DNA of 64,000 nt from Desulfotruncus arcticus DSM 17038 (GCF_900113335.1 NZ_FOOX01000006.1:124001-188000), one strand, 5' to 3'. Numbered from the stretch's first letter, positions 45,453 to 54,968 are shown. Program-made: numbers and translations. Notes: generated by a model from the letters alone, not told the origin.

Positions 45453-45576
45453 CCACGAAGGTGTAAGCTTTAAGCAGAAAGCGCCAATTCGTGGTTTTAT
45501 AATTTCATCAGATTGATTTATGATGCCATGAAGGTATTGGCCCGCTGGTAGGGCCGGTTCATTCATGGCATTTTTT
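45453..45576 (+). promoter_or_regulatory. Structured leader with two hairpins before the methyltransferase-ABC operon
   Basis: Hairpin A: CCACGAA/TTCGTGG with an inner GCTTT/AAAGC stem, followed by TTTTAT (45453-45498). Hairpin B: ATGCCATGAA/TTCATGGCAT with an inner GGCCC/GGGCC stem and six T (45523-45576). B is a classic terminator, 115 bases before the first gene of the operon. The pair may form an attenuator or a riboswitch of a class I do not recognise. The rest of 45248-45690 holds the palindrome and flavodoxin remnant above. Confidence 0.5.
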
Positions 45577-45690
45577 ATGCTGGTAAAAAGGTTTACATTG
45601 TCAGAGCCTTTTAACCTCCTTAAATAGTTCTGTTGCCGGTCTGAAATGTACGTTTTAAAAATGTAAAAAATAACAAGGACGGTAAAATCA

Positions 45691-46767
45691 TTGGACAGTT
45701 ATTTAAAAAACGAGCCCGGCACAAACGCCAAACCACTCATGGAGATATTGCATGACTGTGCGGACGGTTATAAAAAATTTGCCGCAATCAAGACGGCCGT
45801 GGAAATGGGTTTTTTTGAACAATTAACCGCCCCCCAGACTTTGGAAGAACTCGCAAAAACACTGCGCACCGACCCCCGAGTGACCGCCAACCTATGCCGG
45901 ATTCTGGTATCACTGGACTTGGTCGACCAGGAAAACGACTGTTTTAAAAATACAGCCCTGAGCAACACTTATTTAACAGCCGGCTCTCCCCTGTGCCAGC
46001 GCGAAGTCATCCAAAACCTGGCCAACGGTTTAAAGCTATGGGAGCAATTAACCGGCATACTTGAAAGCGGACCTCTTGTCGCCAGTGAAGAACAGTACTT
46101 CGCCAACAACTTGATTCATTCACTGGCGCGGGAAGCACTGTGCGGGGAACTGCAAAGAACGGTCGGCCTTGTAACCAGGTTTGCAGAGTTTAAAAAGGCC
46201 AAAAAACTGCTTGATCTGGGCGGAGGGCACGGGTTGTACGCCATCGCCTTCGCCGCGGCCAACCCCGATATCCGGGCCTATGTTTATGACTTCCCGGACG
46301 TTGCCAAAGACACGCGCCGGTACATAAGGGAATTCCGGGCCAACCGGGTGGAAGTGATCCAGGGCAATTTCTTTCAAGACAACCTGGGTGAAGGCTATGA
46401 CGTCGTGTTCTTTTCCTCCAATCCCGGGGGTAAGAACCCCCGCCTGGTGGCCAAGATATACTCTTGTTTGAATGAAGGCGGTCTTTTTATAAACAAACAC
46501 TGCTTCTACAGCCCGGAGGAGTCTTCAAAAAGCGCGCTGCTGGACATGGAATGGAGCCTGACTAAATTTGCCGGCGTGGCCAAAGAAAACCGCGTGTACT
46601 CCTTTGCCGGGGATCTGTTTTTTGAAGACTACCTGGATTTATTGCAGGAATATTTCAATATTTTAGAGATTTACCCGGCTCAGGATTTTGCCGGTTACCC
46701 GCTGTCGAAAATCGGCGATGCGCTGGATTCAAAGACTATTATCGGCACCAAAAAAAGCAGGGTATAG
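45691..46767 (+). CDS. SAM-dependent O-methyltransferase-like protein (two-domain type)
   Basis: 358 residues. N-terminal winged-helix dimerisation domain (about 20-110, AVEMGFFEQL and TLEELAKTL) and C-terminal class I methyltransferase fold with SAM motif LLDLGGGHGLYAI near residue 171, acidic post-II YDFPDVA, and GGLFINKHCF. The layout matches acetylserotonin/caffeate-type O-methyltransferases (about 340 residues). The His/Glu catalytic pair is not clear, so the acceptor is unknown. TTG 45691 sits behind AAGGACGG. It is followed after 68 bases by a metal-type ABC transporter, suggesting its product or substrate is linked to that transporter. Confidence 0.82.
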   Translation: MDSYLKNEPGTNAKPLMEILHDCADGYKKFAAIKTAVEMGFFEQLTAPQTLEELAKTLRTDPRVTANLCRILVSLDLVDQENDCFKNTALSNTYLTAGSPLCQREVIQNLANGLKLWEQLTGILESGPLVASEEQYFANNLIHSLAREALCGELQRTVGLVTRFAEFKKAKKLLDLGGGHGLYAIAFAAANPDIRAYVYDFPDVAKDTRRYIREFRANRVEVIQGNFFQDNLGEGYDVVFFSSNPGGKNPRLVAKIYSCLNEGGLFINKHCFYSPEESSKSALLDMEWSLTKFAGVAKENRVYSFAGDLFFEDYLDLLQEYFNILEIYPAQDFAGYPLSKIGDALDSKTIIGTKKSRV

Positions 46768-46835
46768 CGAGACGGCATCCTATCGCACATTTGCGGCAGA
46801 AAGTTTTAATACCCAACCGGCGGGAGTTGAGTAAA

Positions 46836-47672
46836 ATGGATTTCTCCATACTGCAATACGAATTTATGCAAAACGCCATTCTGGCCGGCTGCCTTGGCGG
46901 CGCGGCTTGCTCTCTCATCGGCGTGCTGGTGGTAACCATGAATCTTTCCTTCATCGGGGTGGCCATTGCCCACGCGGCTTTCGCCGGCGCCCTGCTGGGA
47001 ACTCTGTTAGGCTTCAGTCCTGAAGCCGGAGCTTTTATATTCAGCCTGGCGGCGGTGGCCATTATCGGCCCCCTCGCCGACCGGGGGGAATTAAATACCG
47101 ACACTCCCATAGGCATTGTATTCTCCCTGACCATGGGACTGGCCTTCCTGTTCATGGGCGTTATCCCGGGGCCCAAAACAGACGCTCTGGAACTGCTCTG
47201 GGGCAGCATACTCACTGTTACCCGCCCCGATTTGTTCTTGCTGTCCGTTGTGGCTTTCATTATCGTGCTGCTCATAGCATTGTTTTTCAAAGAAATACAG
47301 GCGGTTATCTTTCACCGTGAACTGGCGCTGGCCATAGGGCTGCCGGCCAATCTGATCTTTTACACCCTGCTGGTTTTAACCGGTTCGGCCATTACGGTAT
47401 CCCTGGGCAGCATCGGCGGTCTGCTTGTCTTCAACTTAATTCTCAACCCCGCCGCGGCGGCGTACCAGTTAACCTACAGCTTGCGCAACATGTTCATTTT
47501 TGCGGCGTTGTTCGGTGTTCTTTCAACCTGGCTGGGTCTCGTATCTTCCTACCTGCTTCATTGCCCCAGCGGCGCCGCCATCGTGCTGGTCTCCACGCTG
47601 ATATTCATTGCCGCCACCGTTTTTTCACCCAAGCGCAGGGTAAAAAAATGGCCGGTCAAGAATAATTATTAA
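46836..47672 (+). CDS. Metal-type ABC transporter permease (ZnuB/MntB family)
   Basis: 278 residues with eight to nine hydrophobic helices and the family segments GGAACSLIGV, FIGVAIAHAAFAGALLG (permease/ATPase coupling region) and TVSLGSIGGLLVFN. ATG 46836 follows CGGGAGTTGAG; the frame's earlier start at 46791 has no ribosome site. ABC-3 family permeases import Zn, Mn or Fe with a TroA-type binding protein, which is encoded next. Order permease-binding protein-ATPase in one operon with two methyltransferases. Confidence 0.9.
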   Translation: MDFSILQYEFMQNAILAGCLGGAACSLIGVLVVTMNLSFIGVAIAHAAFAGALLGTLLGFSPEAGAFIFSLAAVAIIGPLADRGELNTDTPIGIVFSLTMGLAFLFMGVIPGPKTDALELLWGSILTVTRPDLFLLSVVAFIIVLLIALFFKEIQAVIFHRELALAIGLPANLIFYTLLVLTGSAITVSLGSIGGLLVFNLILNPAAAAYQLTYSLRNMFIFAALFGVLSTWLGLVSSYLLHCPSGAAIVLVSTLIFIAATVFSPKRRVKKWPVKNNY

Positions 47673-47691
47673 AAAACTGGAGGTGTTTTTG

Positions 47692-48561
47692 ATGAGGAAA
47701 AGAAATTTAATGCTGTTTTCGTCACTGGTCGTCATTATGGCGTCCTTATTATCGGCCGGGTGCGGCAACAGCGGCGCCGCCAGCGACACCGGGGACGCCC
47801 GGCAAGCCGAACCGCTGCAGATTGTGACCACCACTTCTTCAATAGCTGAAATCGTGAATTCCGTAGCCGGGGACAAGGCGGAAATAATCAACTTGGTCCC
47901 GCCCGCCACCTGTCCGGGGCACTTTGACGTAAAACCAGAGGACATGAAGGTACTGGCTGACGCAGATCTTTTTATGCTGCACAACTGGCAGGGTGAAAAG
48001 TTCAGCGACAGCATGATTAAATCAGCCGCCAACACCAACCTGGACAAAATAGTTTACGATATTGAAGGAAACTGGATAGCGCCGCCGGTAAGGATGGAAG
48101 CCATCGGCAGGATCACCGCCGACCTGGCGAAGGCGGCCCCGGAAAACGAAACATCCTTTCTTGAAGCGTCCAATAGGTTGAAAGAAGAAACGCAGCGTGT
48201 GGGAGACGAACAGAAAAAGCGCCTTGACGAGGCCGGTGTAAACAAGGTTAACGTGCTGGTGAACGATATGCAGGCCGGATTTGTAAAATGGACCGGATTT
48301 AACGTTATCGGGGTTTACGGCCGGGCTGAAGACATGTCCCCGCAGGATATAGATGATTTGATCAAGCTGGGGCGGGCAAATAATGTGACTCTGGTCGTCG
48401 ACAACCTGCAAAGCGGCAAGGAGGCGGGTGTCGGCATCGCCAAGGAAATCGGCGCCGCCCAGGTTACTTTGAACAATTTTCCCGGCGGTATTCCGGATAC
48501 CGACACCTGGGCCAAGGCCGTGACCAAAAACGTGGACCTGCTCCTGGCAACATTGCCTTAG
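47692..48561 (+). CDS. TroA/ZnuA-like substrate-binding lipoprotein, altered metal site
   Basis: 289 residues. Lipobox LSAGC; mature part has the TroA fold (TTTSSIAEIVNSVAGD, CPGHFDVKPEDMKVLADADLF). Two expected ligand histidines are present (in CPGHFD and FMLHNW), but the third, usually HDAF, is replaced by VNDMQAGFV, and the last acidic site reads LVVDNLQSG. This suggests a ligand other than a bare divalent metal, possibly a metal complex. ATG 47692 follows GGAGGTG. Twenty bases after the permease gene. Confidence 0.88.
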   Translation: MRKRNLMLFSSLVVIMASLLSAGCGNSGAASDTGDARQAEPLQIVTTTSSIAEIVNSVAGDKAEIINLVPPATCPGHFDVKPEDMKVLADADLFMLHNWQGEKFSDSMIKSAANTNLDKIVYDIEGNWIAPPVRMEAIGRITADLAKAAPENETSFLEASNRLKEETQRVGDEQKKRLDEAGVNKVNVLVNDMQAGFVKWTGFNVIGVYGRAEDMSPQDIDDLIKLGRANNVTLVVDNLQSGKEAGVGIAKEIGAAQVTLNNFPGGIPDTDTWAKAVTKNVDLLLATLP

Positions 48562-48570
48562 GTGCACCCG

Positions 48571-49302
48571 GTGGCTGAGACAATTATCTCCCTGCAAAAT
48601 GCAGTCGTGTCTTACCGGGAGGACGTGGCCCTGCAGGGAGTCACGCTGGAAATCCAAAGGGGCGAACTGGTGGGGATCTTGGGACCCAACGGCTCCGGTA
48701 AAACAACTATTCTCACCCTGGTAAACGGGTTGGGCAAGCTGCTGCAGGGCAATGTACGAGTGCTGAACCATGCCGCGGGCAGCAGCTTTCCGGCCACGCT
48801 GCGCAAGAAAATCGGCTACGTGCCTCAGGTGCACAACATCGACCCCAGGATGCCGGTTAGCGTTAAAGAAGTGGTCATGATGGGACGCTACGGCCAACTG
48901 GGAATGCTGCGCCGCCCCGGCGCCCCGGACCGGCAGATGGTGGAAAGCATGCTGCGCCTGGTGGGAATGACCCATTTGGCCGAACGCCCCATCGGGCATC
49001 TTTCAGGCGGCGAACAGCAGCGGGTGGCCATCGCCCGGGCCCTGGCCCAGGAACCGGATATTCTGCTGCTGGACGAACCTACGACCGGGCTCGACCGGCG
49101 GGCCAGAACGGAAATAATGCACATGGTGCATGAAATACACCGGGACCGCGGGCTAACCACTTTAATGGTCACCCACGAGCACAAAACAGCCGCCGCCTTG
49201 TGCAACAGGGTCATTTTAATGAAGGAAGGACGCGTCTGGGCTCATGGCCAACCACGTGAATTATTGCGTGAAACAGTTCTGAACCGGCTGTATGATCTGT
49301 AA
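48571..49302 (+). CDS. Metal-type ABC transporter ATP-binding protein
   Basis: 243 residues from GTG 48571 (AGGTG six bases before; GTG 48562 is an alternative directly after the previous stop). Walker A GPNGSGKTT, Q-loop GYVPQVHNID, signature LSGGEQQRVAIARAL, Walker B ILLLDEPTTGLD, H-loop MVTHEHK. Matches the ZnuC/MntA ATPases that pair with ABC-3 permeases. Third transporter gene in the operon. Confidence 0.93.
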   Translation: MAETIISLQNAVVSYREDVALQGVTLEIQRGELVGILGPNGSGKTTILTLVNGLGKLLQGNVRVLNHAAGSSFPATLRKKIGYVPQVHNIDPRMPVSVKEVVMMGRYGQLGMLRRPGAPDRQMVESMLRLVGMTHLAERPIGHLSGGEQQRVAIARALAQEPDILLLDEPTTGLDRRARTEIMHMVHEIHRDRGLTTLMVTHEHKTAAALCNRVILMKEGRVWAHGQPRELLRETVLNRLYDL

Positions 49303-49417
49303 TTTTATAGAGACAATCGCAATTTCCATTAAACCGCGCGGGAGCGCATGCATTGACATGCAATTTGCCGAACTCTAGTTTTAGTTTTACATACACACAG
49401 ACTCGGAGGTGGAATTT

Positions 49418-50032
49418 ATGTCATCAAAGGACTATTTCGATGGAATGGCAGCCCGGTGGGACTCAATCATGGGACCGGAAGTGGCTGCCAAACTTCAAGC
49501 AATTCTGCAAGGGTGCGGTATTCCCAAAGGCGCCACGGTGCTGGACGTGGCCTGCGGCACAGGCATTTTAACCCCCATCCTGCTGGAATTGGTCGGGCAA
49601 GACGGTTCGGTAACAGGAGTGGACTTCGCTCCCCAAATGATTGAAAGGGCCAGGAGCAAAAACTTCAGCTCCAACGCGCGTTTTCTGGTGGCCGATATCA
49701 TGGCGCTGGATGACGAAGACAACAGCTATGACTATGTCATTTGCAACGGGGCTCTGCCTCACTTTCCCGACATAAAGGGGGCCTTGCGAATAATGCATCG
49801 GGTGCTTAGAAACGATGGCCGGCTGATAATCTGCCACGCCGACAGCCGGGAGGAAATCAACGCCACCCACCGCCGCATCGGCCCCCCGGTTGCCGACGAT
49901 TTATTGCCCACTGCCGCTGAACTCAAATACATGCTGGAAGATACCGGTTTCATAGATATCAGTTTTGCAGACAAACCTGACCGGTTCGTTTTTCTTGCCT
50001 TAAAGCATATTACTTCTACCGCTCGGGCTTGA
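49418..50032 (+). CDS. Class I SAM-dependent methyltransferase (UbiE-like)
   Basis: 204 residues. Methyltransf_11/25 fold: motif [16 protein letters not shown] near residue 45, [27 protein letters not shown], and [21 protein letters not shown] 49418 follows GGAGGTGGAATTT. It closes the operon begun by another methyltransferase at 45691, so the ABC transporter is bracketed by two SAM enzymes. Acceptor unknown. Its 3' end overlaps that of convergent copA by 17 bases. Confidence 0.85.
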   Translation: MSSKDYFDGMAARWDSIMGPEVAAKLQAILQGCGIPKGATVLDVACGTGILTPILLELVGQDGSVTGVDFAPQMIERARSKNFSSNARFLVADIMALDDEDNSYDYVICNGALPHFPDIKGALRIMHRVLRNDGRLIICHADSREEINATHRRIGPPVADDLLPTAAELKYMLEDTGFIDISFADKPDRFVFLALKHITSTARA

Positions 50033-52487
50033 AACGCTTGATCCGCAGGGCGTTGGACACCACCGACACGGAACTGAAAGCCATGGCGGTGCCGGCCACC
50101 ACGGGACTTAAAAACCCCAGGGCGGCAACGGGAATACCGATGACGTTGTAGATTAACGCCCAGAACAGGTTTTGCCGGATGTTCCGGATAGTGGCCCGGC
50201 TGAGGGCAATGCTGTCCACCACGCTGCGCAGGTCGCCCCGGACCAAAACGATATCGGCGGCCTCGACGGCGACATCCGTTCCGCTGCCGATGGCAAACCC
50301 CACATCGGCTTCAGCCAGGGCGGGAGCGTCGTTGATTCCGTCGCCTACCATTCCCACCACCAACCCGCCGGCCCGCAGTTCGGACACTTTCCTGGCCTTG
50401 TCTCCCGGCAGCACCTGGGCCAGCACGCGATCTTCACTGATTCCCGCCGCCCTGGCGATAGCCCGGGCAGTCAGCAGATTGTCACCGGTGAGCATCCACA
50501 CCTCAAGGCCCAGTTTGCGCATTAAAGCCACCGCCTCCACGGAGGTGTCCTTGATGCTGTCGGCCACCGCCAAAACAGCCGCCGGCAAACCGTCCAGAGC
50601 CATGAGCATGACTGTCTTGCCCTCGCTCTCCAGCCTTGCGATCTCGGTTTCGAAAAGTCCGGGCAACTCGATACCCTTCTCCCGCATCAGCCTGCCGGTA
50701 CCCAGAAGGACATCCGTCCCGCCCACTTCAGCCTTAATGCCCCGGCCTGGAATCGCCGTGAAGGAAGTGACGGTTCCCATATCCCTGCCGGTGCCTGCTT
50801 TTTTAACCACCGCCTGGGCAACGGGATGTTCGGAACCTCTCTCCGCCGCGCCGGCCAGCTGCAGCAGATAGTCATCCCGGCCGTCAAATCCCGGGGCCGG
50901 GATCAGGTCGGTAAGGACCGGTTCTCCATGCGTGATGGTGCCTGTTTTATCCAGCACCACGGCAGTGACCCGGTGGGTCCGCTCCAGGTGTTCCCCGCCT
51001 TTAATCAGGATTCCGTATTCCGCTCCTTTGCCCGTCCCCACCATAATAGAAGTGGGAGTGGCCAGACCCAGGGCACAGGGGCAGGCGATTACCAGAACGG
51101 CGGTGAAGTTTAAAACCGCCCTGGTCACGTTGCCGGGATCGCCGATAAAATACCAGCCCAGGAAAGTAAGCACGGCAATACCGATCACCACGGGCACAAA
51201 GTAGCCGGAAATAACGTCCGCCATCCGCTGAATGGGCGCTTTAGAGCCCTGAGCTTCCTCCACAAAACGGATAATCTGCGCCAGGGCCGTGTCCCTGCCC
51301 ACCCGCAGGGCTTCAAAACGAAAGGTGCCCAGCTTGTTCAAAGTAGCGCCGGTCACGGGGTCGCCTTCCTTTTTATCCACTGGCAGGCTTTCCCCGGTCA
51401 GCATGGACTCGTCCACCGTGGAACGCCCTTCTCTGATTACTCCGTCCACCGGCACTTTTTCTCCGGGGCGAACCACTACCAGATCCCCGACCGCCACCTC
51501 TTCCACCGGGATATCAACCTCGCTGCCGTCCCTAATCACCCGGGCGGTTTTCGCCTGCAGACCGGCCAGCTTTTTCAAGGCCTCGGAGGTTTTACCCTTG
51601 GCCCTGGCCTCCAGCATCTTACCCAACAGGATCAGGGTCAACAGCACGGCGCTGCTCTCGAAATAAACATGTTGCAGTCCCCACCGATGGCCCCAAAAGG
51701 TCACCACCGTGCTGTAAATATAAGCTGCGCTGGTCCCCATGGCCACCAGGACCGACATATTGGCGCTCCGGTTCCGCAAGGCCGTGTAAGCATCGCGGTA
51801 AAAGTGGTAACCGGCCACCAACTGCACCGGGGTGGCAAAGAAAAACTGGAACAGGGCGTTGTGCAGGATATGGGGAAAGAATCTTTCCAAGGGCGCCAGC
51901 ATCCCCAGCATACCGGCAAATAGCGGGGCCGAGAAAACTGCCGCGAAAACAAACAGGAACAGCTGCCTTTTTATTTCCCTATCCCGCTGATCCTTTTCAC
52001 GGTCGGTATTGTCATCATCAATTTTGCGCGCCTCGTAACCCAGCTTCGTCACGGCATTGACCAGGGCAGCGGCGCTGACCTGGTCGGGATAGTAGGCAAC
52101 GGTGGCTTTTTCGGTGGCCAGGTTGACAGCGGCGCCCGCCACGCCGGGAAGCGCCTTCAATCCCTTCTCAACCCTGGCGGCGCAGGCCGCGCAGCTCATC
52201 CCGCCGATAGCCAGGTCCAGCTTTTCCTGCGGAACATCGAAACCGAACTGCCTGACTTTCTCAACCATTTGTTCCGGTTTTACCAGAGCGGGGTCATAGT
52301 CAACCGTGGCTTTTTCAGTCGCCAGATTAACCCGGGCGGCGCTCACCCCTTCCATCCCGGACAAGCCTCTCTCCAATCTGGCGGAGCACGCCGCGCAACT
52401 CATCCCTTTGACCGTGAATCCAATTCTGGACAGCTCCCGCTCGTTCCGCACGCACCGCCCGGAACAAACAGCATCATTTTCAGCCAT
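50016..52487 (-). CDS. copA: Cu(+)-exporting P1B-type ATPase
   Basis: 823 residues. Two N-terminal heavy-metal-associated domains, each with MSCAAC, then eight membrane helices with the CPC transport motif ([15 protein letters not shown]), phosphorylation site DKTGTIT, HP locus (EHPVAQAVV), and [10 protein letters not shown]. The class is Cu+-ATPase of the CopA type. ATG 52487 follows AGAGGT. It exports cytosolic copper, receiving it from CopZ; the csoR-copZ-copA order is a full copper operon under the CsoR promoter at 53.1 kb. Confidence 0.96.
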   Translation of the reverse strand: MAENDAVCSGRCVRNERELSRIGFTVKGMSCAACSARLERGLSGMEGVSAARVNLATEKATVDYDPALVKPEQMVEKVRQFGFDVPQEKLDLAIGGMSCAACAARVEKGLKALPGVAGAAVNLATEKATVAYYPDQVSAAALVNAVTKLGYEARKIDDDNTDREKDQRDREIKRQLFLFVFAAVFSAPLFAGMLGMLAPLERFFPHILHNALFQFFFATPVQLVAGYHFYRDAYTALRNRSANMSVLVAMGTSAAYIYSTVVTFWGHRWGLQHVYFESSAVLLTLILLGKMLEARAKGKTSEALKKLAGLQAKTARVIRDGSEVDIPVEEVAVGDLVVVRPGEKVPVDGVIREGRSTVDESMLTGESLPVDKKEGDPVTGATLNKLGTFRFEALRVGRDTALAQIIRFVEEAQGSKAPIQRMADVISGYFVPVVIGIAVLTFLGWYFIGDPGNVTRAVLNFTAVLVIACPCALGLATPTSIMVGTGKGAEYGILIKGGEHLERTHRVTAVVLDKTGTITHGEPVLTDLIPAPGFDGRDDYLLQLAGAAERGSEHPVAQAVVKKAGTGRDMGTVTSFTAIPGRGIKAEVGGTDVLLGTGRLMREKGIELPGLFETEIARLESEGKTVMLMALDGLPAAVLAVADSIKDTSVEAVALMRKLGLEVWMLTGDNLLTARAIARAAGISEDRVLAQVLPGDKARKVSELRAGGLVVGMVGDGINDAPALAEADVGFAIGSGTDVAVEAADIVLVRGDLRSVVDSIALSRATIRNIRQNLFWALIYNVIGIPVAALGFLSPVVAGTAMAFSSVSVVSNALRIKRFKPER

Positions 52488-52534
52488 GCAATGATACCTC
52501 TTTTCGGTTTAACAGTAAACATGCTTGATCAAAA

Positions 52535-52735
52535 TCAGCTCTTTACTTCATACCCGGCCTTTGTCACTGCCTCAACCAGCTGTTCACGGGAGGCGCTGCC
52601 TGTCACCGTCAATTCCTTTTGTTCCAGATTCACTAAGGCTTCTTCCACGCCTGCTACTTCCCGCACCGCTTTTTCCACCGCCATCTTGCAGTGATTGCAG
52701 CTCATGCCTTCTACTTTTAATACTGTTTTATTCAT
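52535..52735 (-). CDS. copZ: Copper chaperone CopZ
   Basis: 66 residues, a single HMA domain with MSCNHC metal motif (the CopZ form of MxCxxC) near residue 11 and a typical beta-alpha-beta length. ATG 52735 follows GGAGGTTGAAAAGT; TTG 52744 is a weaker start. Delivers Cu(I) to CopA and CsoR. Confidence 0.94.
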   Translation of the reverse strand: MNKTVLKVEGMSCNHCKMAVEKAVREVAGVEEALVNLEQKELTVTGSASREQLVEAVTKAGYEVKS

Positions 52736-52750
52736 ACTTTTCAACCTCCG

Positions 52751-53089
52751 TTAATTTTTATTGATCAGCCTGGCAACCGTTTTCATTAATTCGGCTACAA
52801 CCTCTTCGTCACCGGCAATTAACTGATCTTTAATGCAAGTTCTAAGGTGCTTCTCCAACAACAGCTTGGCCACTCCGTTCAGCGCGGACTGGGCCGAAGC
52901 AATTTGATTCAGGACATCGTCACAATATACTCCCTCTTCAATCATCCTTTTTATGCCGCGCACCTGTCCTTCAATGCGGTTAAGGCGGCTTGACAAATCC
53001 TGCACCGCTTTTTCGTCACGCCAGTGCCTGTGCTTGTTTTTTTCAGCGTTTTGACAACCCGGGCATTGTTTGGATCTTTGTTCTTCCAG
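52751..53089 (-). CDS. csoR: Copper-sensing repressor CsoR
   Basis: About 112 residues. DUF156/CsoR fold with RLNRIEGQVRGIKRMI and the Cu(I) ligands Cys (VYCDD), His and Cys (EKHLRTC). An N-terminal CPGCQNAEKNKHRH extension adds possible metal ligands. Start is uncertain: the -35 box occupies the frame's first possible start (53140), and the ribosome site AGGAGGTG (53100-53107) is followed by an ATG (53094) that is out of frame. The only in-frame choice near it is CTG 53089, unless one base is missing here. Represses csoR-copZ-copA until Cu(I) binds. Confidence 0.88.
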   Translation of the reverse strand: MEEQRSKQCPGCQNAEKNKHRHWRDEKAVQDLSSRLNRIEGQVRGIKRMIEEGVYCDDVLNQIASAQSALNGVAKLLLEKHLRTCIKDQLIAGDEEVVAELMKTVARLINKN

Positions 53090-53111
53090 TTCATTGTCAC
53101 CTCCTGGAATT

Positions 53112-53140
53112 ATAGTATACCCCCCTACCCTATATGTCAA
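53112..53140 (-). promoter_or_regulatory. csoR promoter with CsoR operator in the spacer
   Basis: Minus strand TTGACA, 17-base spacer, TACTAT. The spacer and -10 carry a G-tract flanked by AT-rich half-sites (TATAGGGTAGGGGGGTATA), typical of CsoR operators. Binding there would block RNA polymerase. Confidence 0.85.
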
Positions 53141-53233
53141 GAATCATTATTGACATGTGCAGTTTAATAATTTTGGCCTGTACGCTGGCATCCTTATGCC
53201 AAGAAGAAAAAGAAGAAAAGTAAAAGGTTGGGC

Positions 53234-53578
53234 TTAATCTTTACGTCTCAGATTCCGCAATAGAAAATCAACCAGGGTAACCAAAACGGCGGTACCCAGC
53301 GCCGGCCAAAACCCCGCGACCTCGACACCCCGGGTCACTAGACTGATCAGCAGCACCATCAGGGCGTTGATAACCAGAGTGAACAGGCCCATAGTAATAA
53401 GGTTTAAGGGCAGAGAAAGCAGCATCAACCAGGGACGGATTAATAAACCCGCCAACGACATAACCAACCCCGCAACTAACGCTTCCAGCGCCCCGGCCAA
53501 ATCCACGCCGGGTATAACCAGACCGGCCAGGCTAATTGAAACCGTATACAGGATAAACTGTAGTACCAGCTTTTTCAT
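53234..53578 (-). CDS. Four-helix membrane protein, phage-holin superfamily IV (YvlD-like)
   Basis: 114 residues with four hydrophobic helices and short loops, matching PF04020 (the YvlD-like family). Such proteins are not lysins; in Bacillus they belong to cell-envelope stress operons with SHOCT- and PspC-type partners. ATG 53578 follows GAAAGG. Last gene of the DUF2089-led operon. Confidence 0.88.
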   Translation of the reverse strand: MKKLVLQFILYTVSISLAGLVIPGVDLAGALEALVAGLVMSLAGLLIRPWLMLLSLPLNLITMGLFTLVINALMVLLISLVTRGVEVAGFWPALGTAVLVTLVDFLLRNLRRKD

Positions 53579-53593
53579 AATCCAAACCTTTCA

Positions 53594-53902
53594 TTAAACC
53601 AAATCCACGGAAACCTCGACATCGCCGACATCCACATCCAAAAGCCGAAATTGCCTTTGGCGGCGCAACTGGCTTACAGATTCCCGGCCGGCATCCACCA
53701 CAGCCATGGAGAAAATACCCATCGGCAACCGCTTTCCGCCGCGGAACCTGCCCCCGGCAATCTTCTCCCACAGCCAAACCAGGTCCGCAGCAGCATCCAG
53801 GGTCATTTCCAGCACCGGTAGAAACACCAGCAGCATAAACTTCCGTCCACCTTTTTTTCTAAACCGTACCATAAGAAATAAGCCATGGTGTTTATTCCAC
53901 AT
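53594..53902 (-). CDS. Small hypothetical protein of the yvl-like operon
   Basis: 102 residues from ATG 53902, which overlaps the upstream stop by 11 bases and follows GGTGGAGG. One hydrophobic segment (FMLLVFLPVLEMTLDAAA) and an acidic C-terminus (DVDVGDVEVSVDLV). No family recognised. Position between the SHOCT-like and holin-like genes suggests a shared membrane role. Confidence 0.6.
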   Translation of the reverse strand: MWNKHHGLFLMVRFRKKGGRKFMLLVFLPVLEMTLDAAADLVWLWEKIAGGRFRGGKRLPMGIFSMAVVDAGRESVSQLRRQRQFRLLDVDVGDVEVSVDLV

Positions 53903-54308
53903 AAACCTCCACCCGCACCTTTCCCTCGTCGGGATCGTCAACGTCTATGTCAACCAGCTTTTCATCCGAAACCAGACCCTGCTCGATAAGCAGGAGCAAC
54001 TCTTCTATATCAATGCTGGCCAAATCAATGCCTTTTTTTTCCATCTCCCTGCGGGCCTCTTCGGGAATTAATTTCATACACATGACCGCCAAGCTGGAAA
54101 ATACTTTGAGCAACTTCAGCGGAATGTTAACATTTACCTTTTTCACCTTGTCCCCGCTTACCCGTACCCGCAGGAATCTGCCGTCCCACGGGGCTACTGC
54201 TTTTACCCCGCTGTCCTCATTAAAAGCCTTGAGCAACTCCGCACCCTCAATGGCACTGATTTTACCCTCCTGGATCATTTCCAATACTTTTATAGTTTCA
54301 TTATTCAT
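53892..54308 (-). CDS. SHOCT-like / YvlB-type N-terminal domain protein
   Basis: 138 residues. The first 30 form a SHOCT-like helix pair (KVLEMIQEGKISAIEGAELL); a beta segment (FLRVRVSGDKVKKVNVNIP) and helices follow. This is the layout of the short YvlB-like proteins found beside DUF2089 regulators. ATG 54308 follows AAAGGAG. Probably a regulator or adaptor at the membrane; function not established. Confidence 0.75.
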   Translation of the reverse strand: MNNETIKVLEMIQEGKISAIEGAELLKAFNEDSGVKAVAPWDGRFLRVRVSGDKVKKVNVNIPLKLLKVFSSLAVMCMKLIPEEARREMEKKGIDLASIDIEELLLLIEQGLVSDEKLVDIDVDDPDEGKVRVEVYVE

Positions 54309-54363
54309 TTAATTCATACTCCTTTCAGTTATGCCAAAAATAAATTCCCGCTGGTTATAATGT

Positions 54364-54792
54364 TTACTTGGCCGACTTTTTCAACCGCCGGACAGCTTCT
54401 TGGGATGATATTTCTCCACTCTCCAAAGCTTGCAATATTCGCTCCCTGTTTTCCACATCTACCTGGGAATCTGTATTTTCCAACCGGTAACCCAGTGCCT
54501 GGATCACCCCTTCCAGGCGGTTGCGCACCGTAGGATAAGATATGCCCAGTTCCTTTTCCACGTCCTTGATACTGCCCCGGCACTTAATGAAAACCTCTAT
54601 AAATTCAATTTGCTCATCGGGAAGCCGGCAGAACTTGCAGGCTGCAAATTCCCCTTCCATTTTTGTGGGACAGCGCGTACAGGTTAACCTGCTGATGGTC
54701 ATCTCGCTACCGCAAACCGGGCAGCTACCCGGATACTTGTATTTGATTTGTTTCACCCCCGGTAAAAAATGTTCGTTTAAATCTACCAGCAT
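54364..54792 (-). CDS. DUF2089 zinc-ribbon transcriptional regulator
   Basis: 142 residues from ATG 54792; an in-frame start at 55002 would add an unconserved AT-rich extension across a terminator. Zinc ribbon with CPVC, CTRC and CKFC pairs (about 23-62), then the DUF2089 helix-turn-helix (IEVFIKCRGSIKDVEKELG, SYPTVRNRL) and a SHOCT-like tail (ALESGEISSQEAVRRL). Heads the four-gene operon 53234-54792 and likely autoregulates it. Confidence 0.85.
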   Translation of the reverse strand: MLVDLNEHFLPGVKQIKYKYPGSCPVCGSEMTISRLTCTRCPTKMEGEFAACKFCRLPDEQIEFIEVFIKCRGSIKDVEKELGISYPTVRNRLEGVIQALGYRLENTDSQVDVENRERILQALESGEISSQEAVRRLKKSAK

Positions 54793-54925
54793 GAATGTAC
54801 CACGATATCTTAAATAAATCAATATTGATATTAATTTTTTTAATATATAACTTAAATAATTTAAGATTTTAATGAGTTCTCTAATGAGATGAATAATTTC
54901 TCGCCTAACTAATTTGCAGAGGCAC

Positions 54926-54968
54926 AAAAAACCAGCCGTCATATTACTAACATGACGGCTGGTTTTTC
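54926..54968 (-). terminator. Bidirectional terminator upstream of the DUF2089 gene
   Basis: ACCAGCCGTCAT and ATGACGGCTGGT form a 12-bp perfect stem with A and T runs on both sides. It can end the long minus-strand ABC-methyltransferase transcript. Confidence 0.88.
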
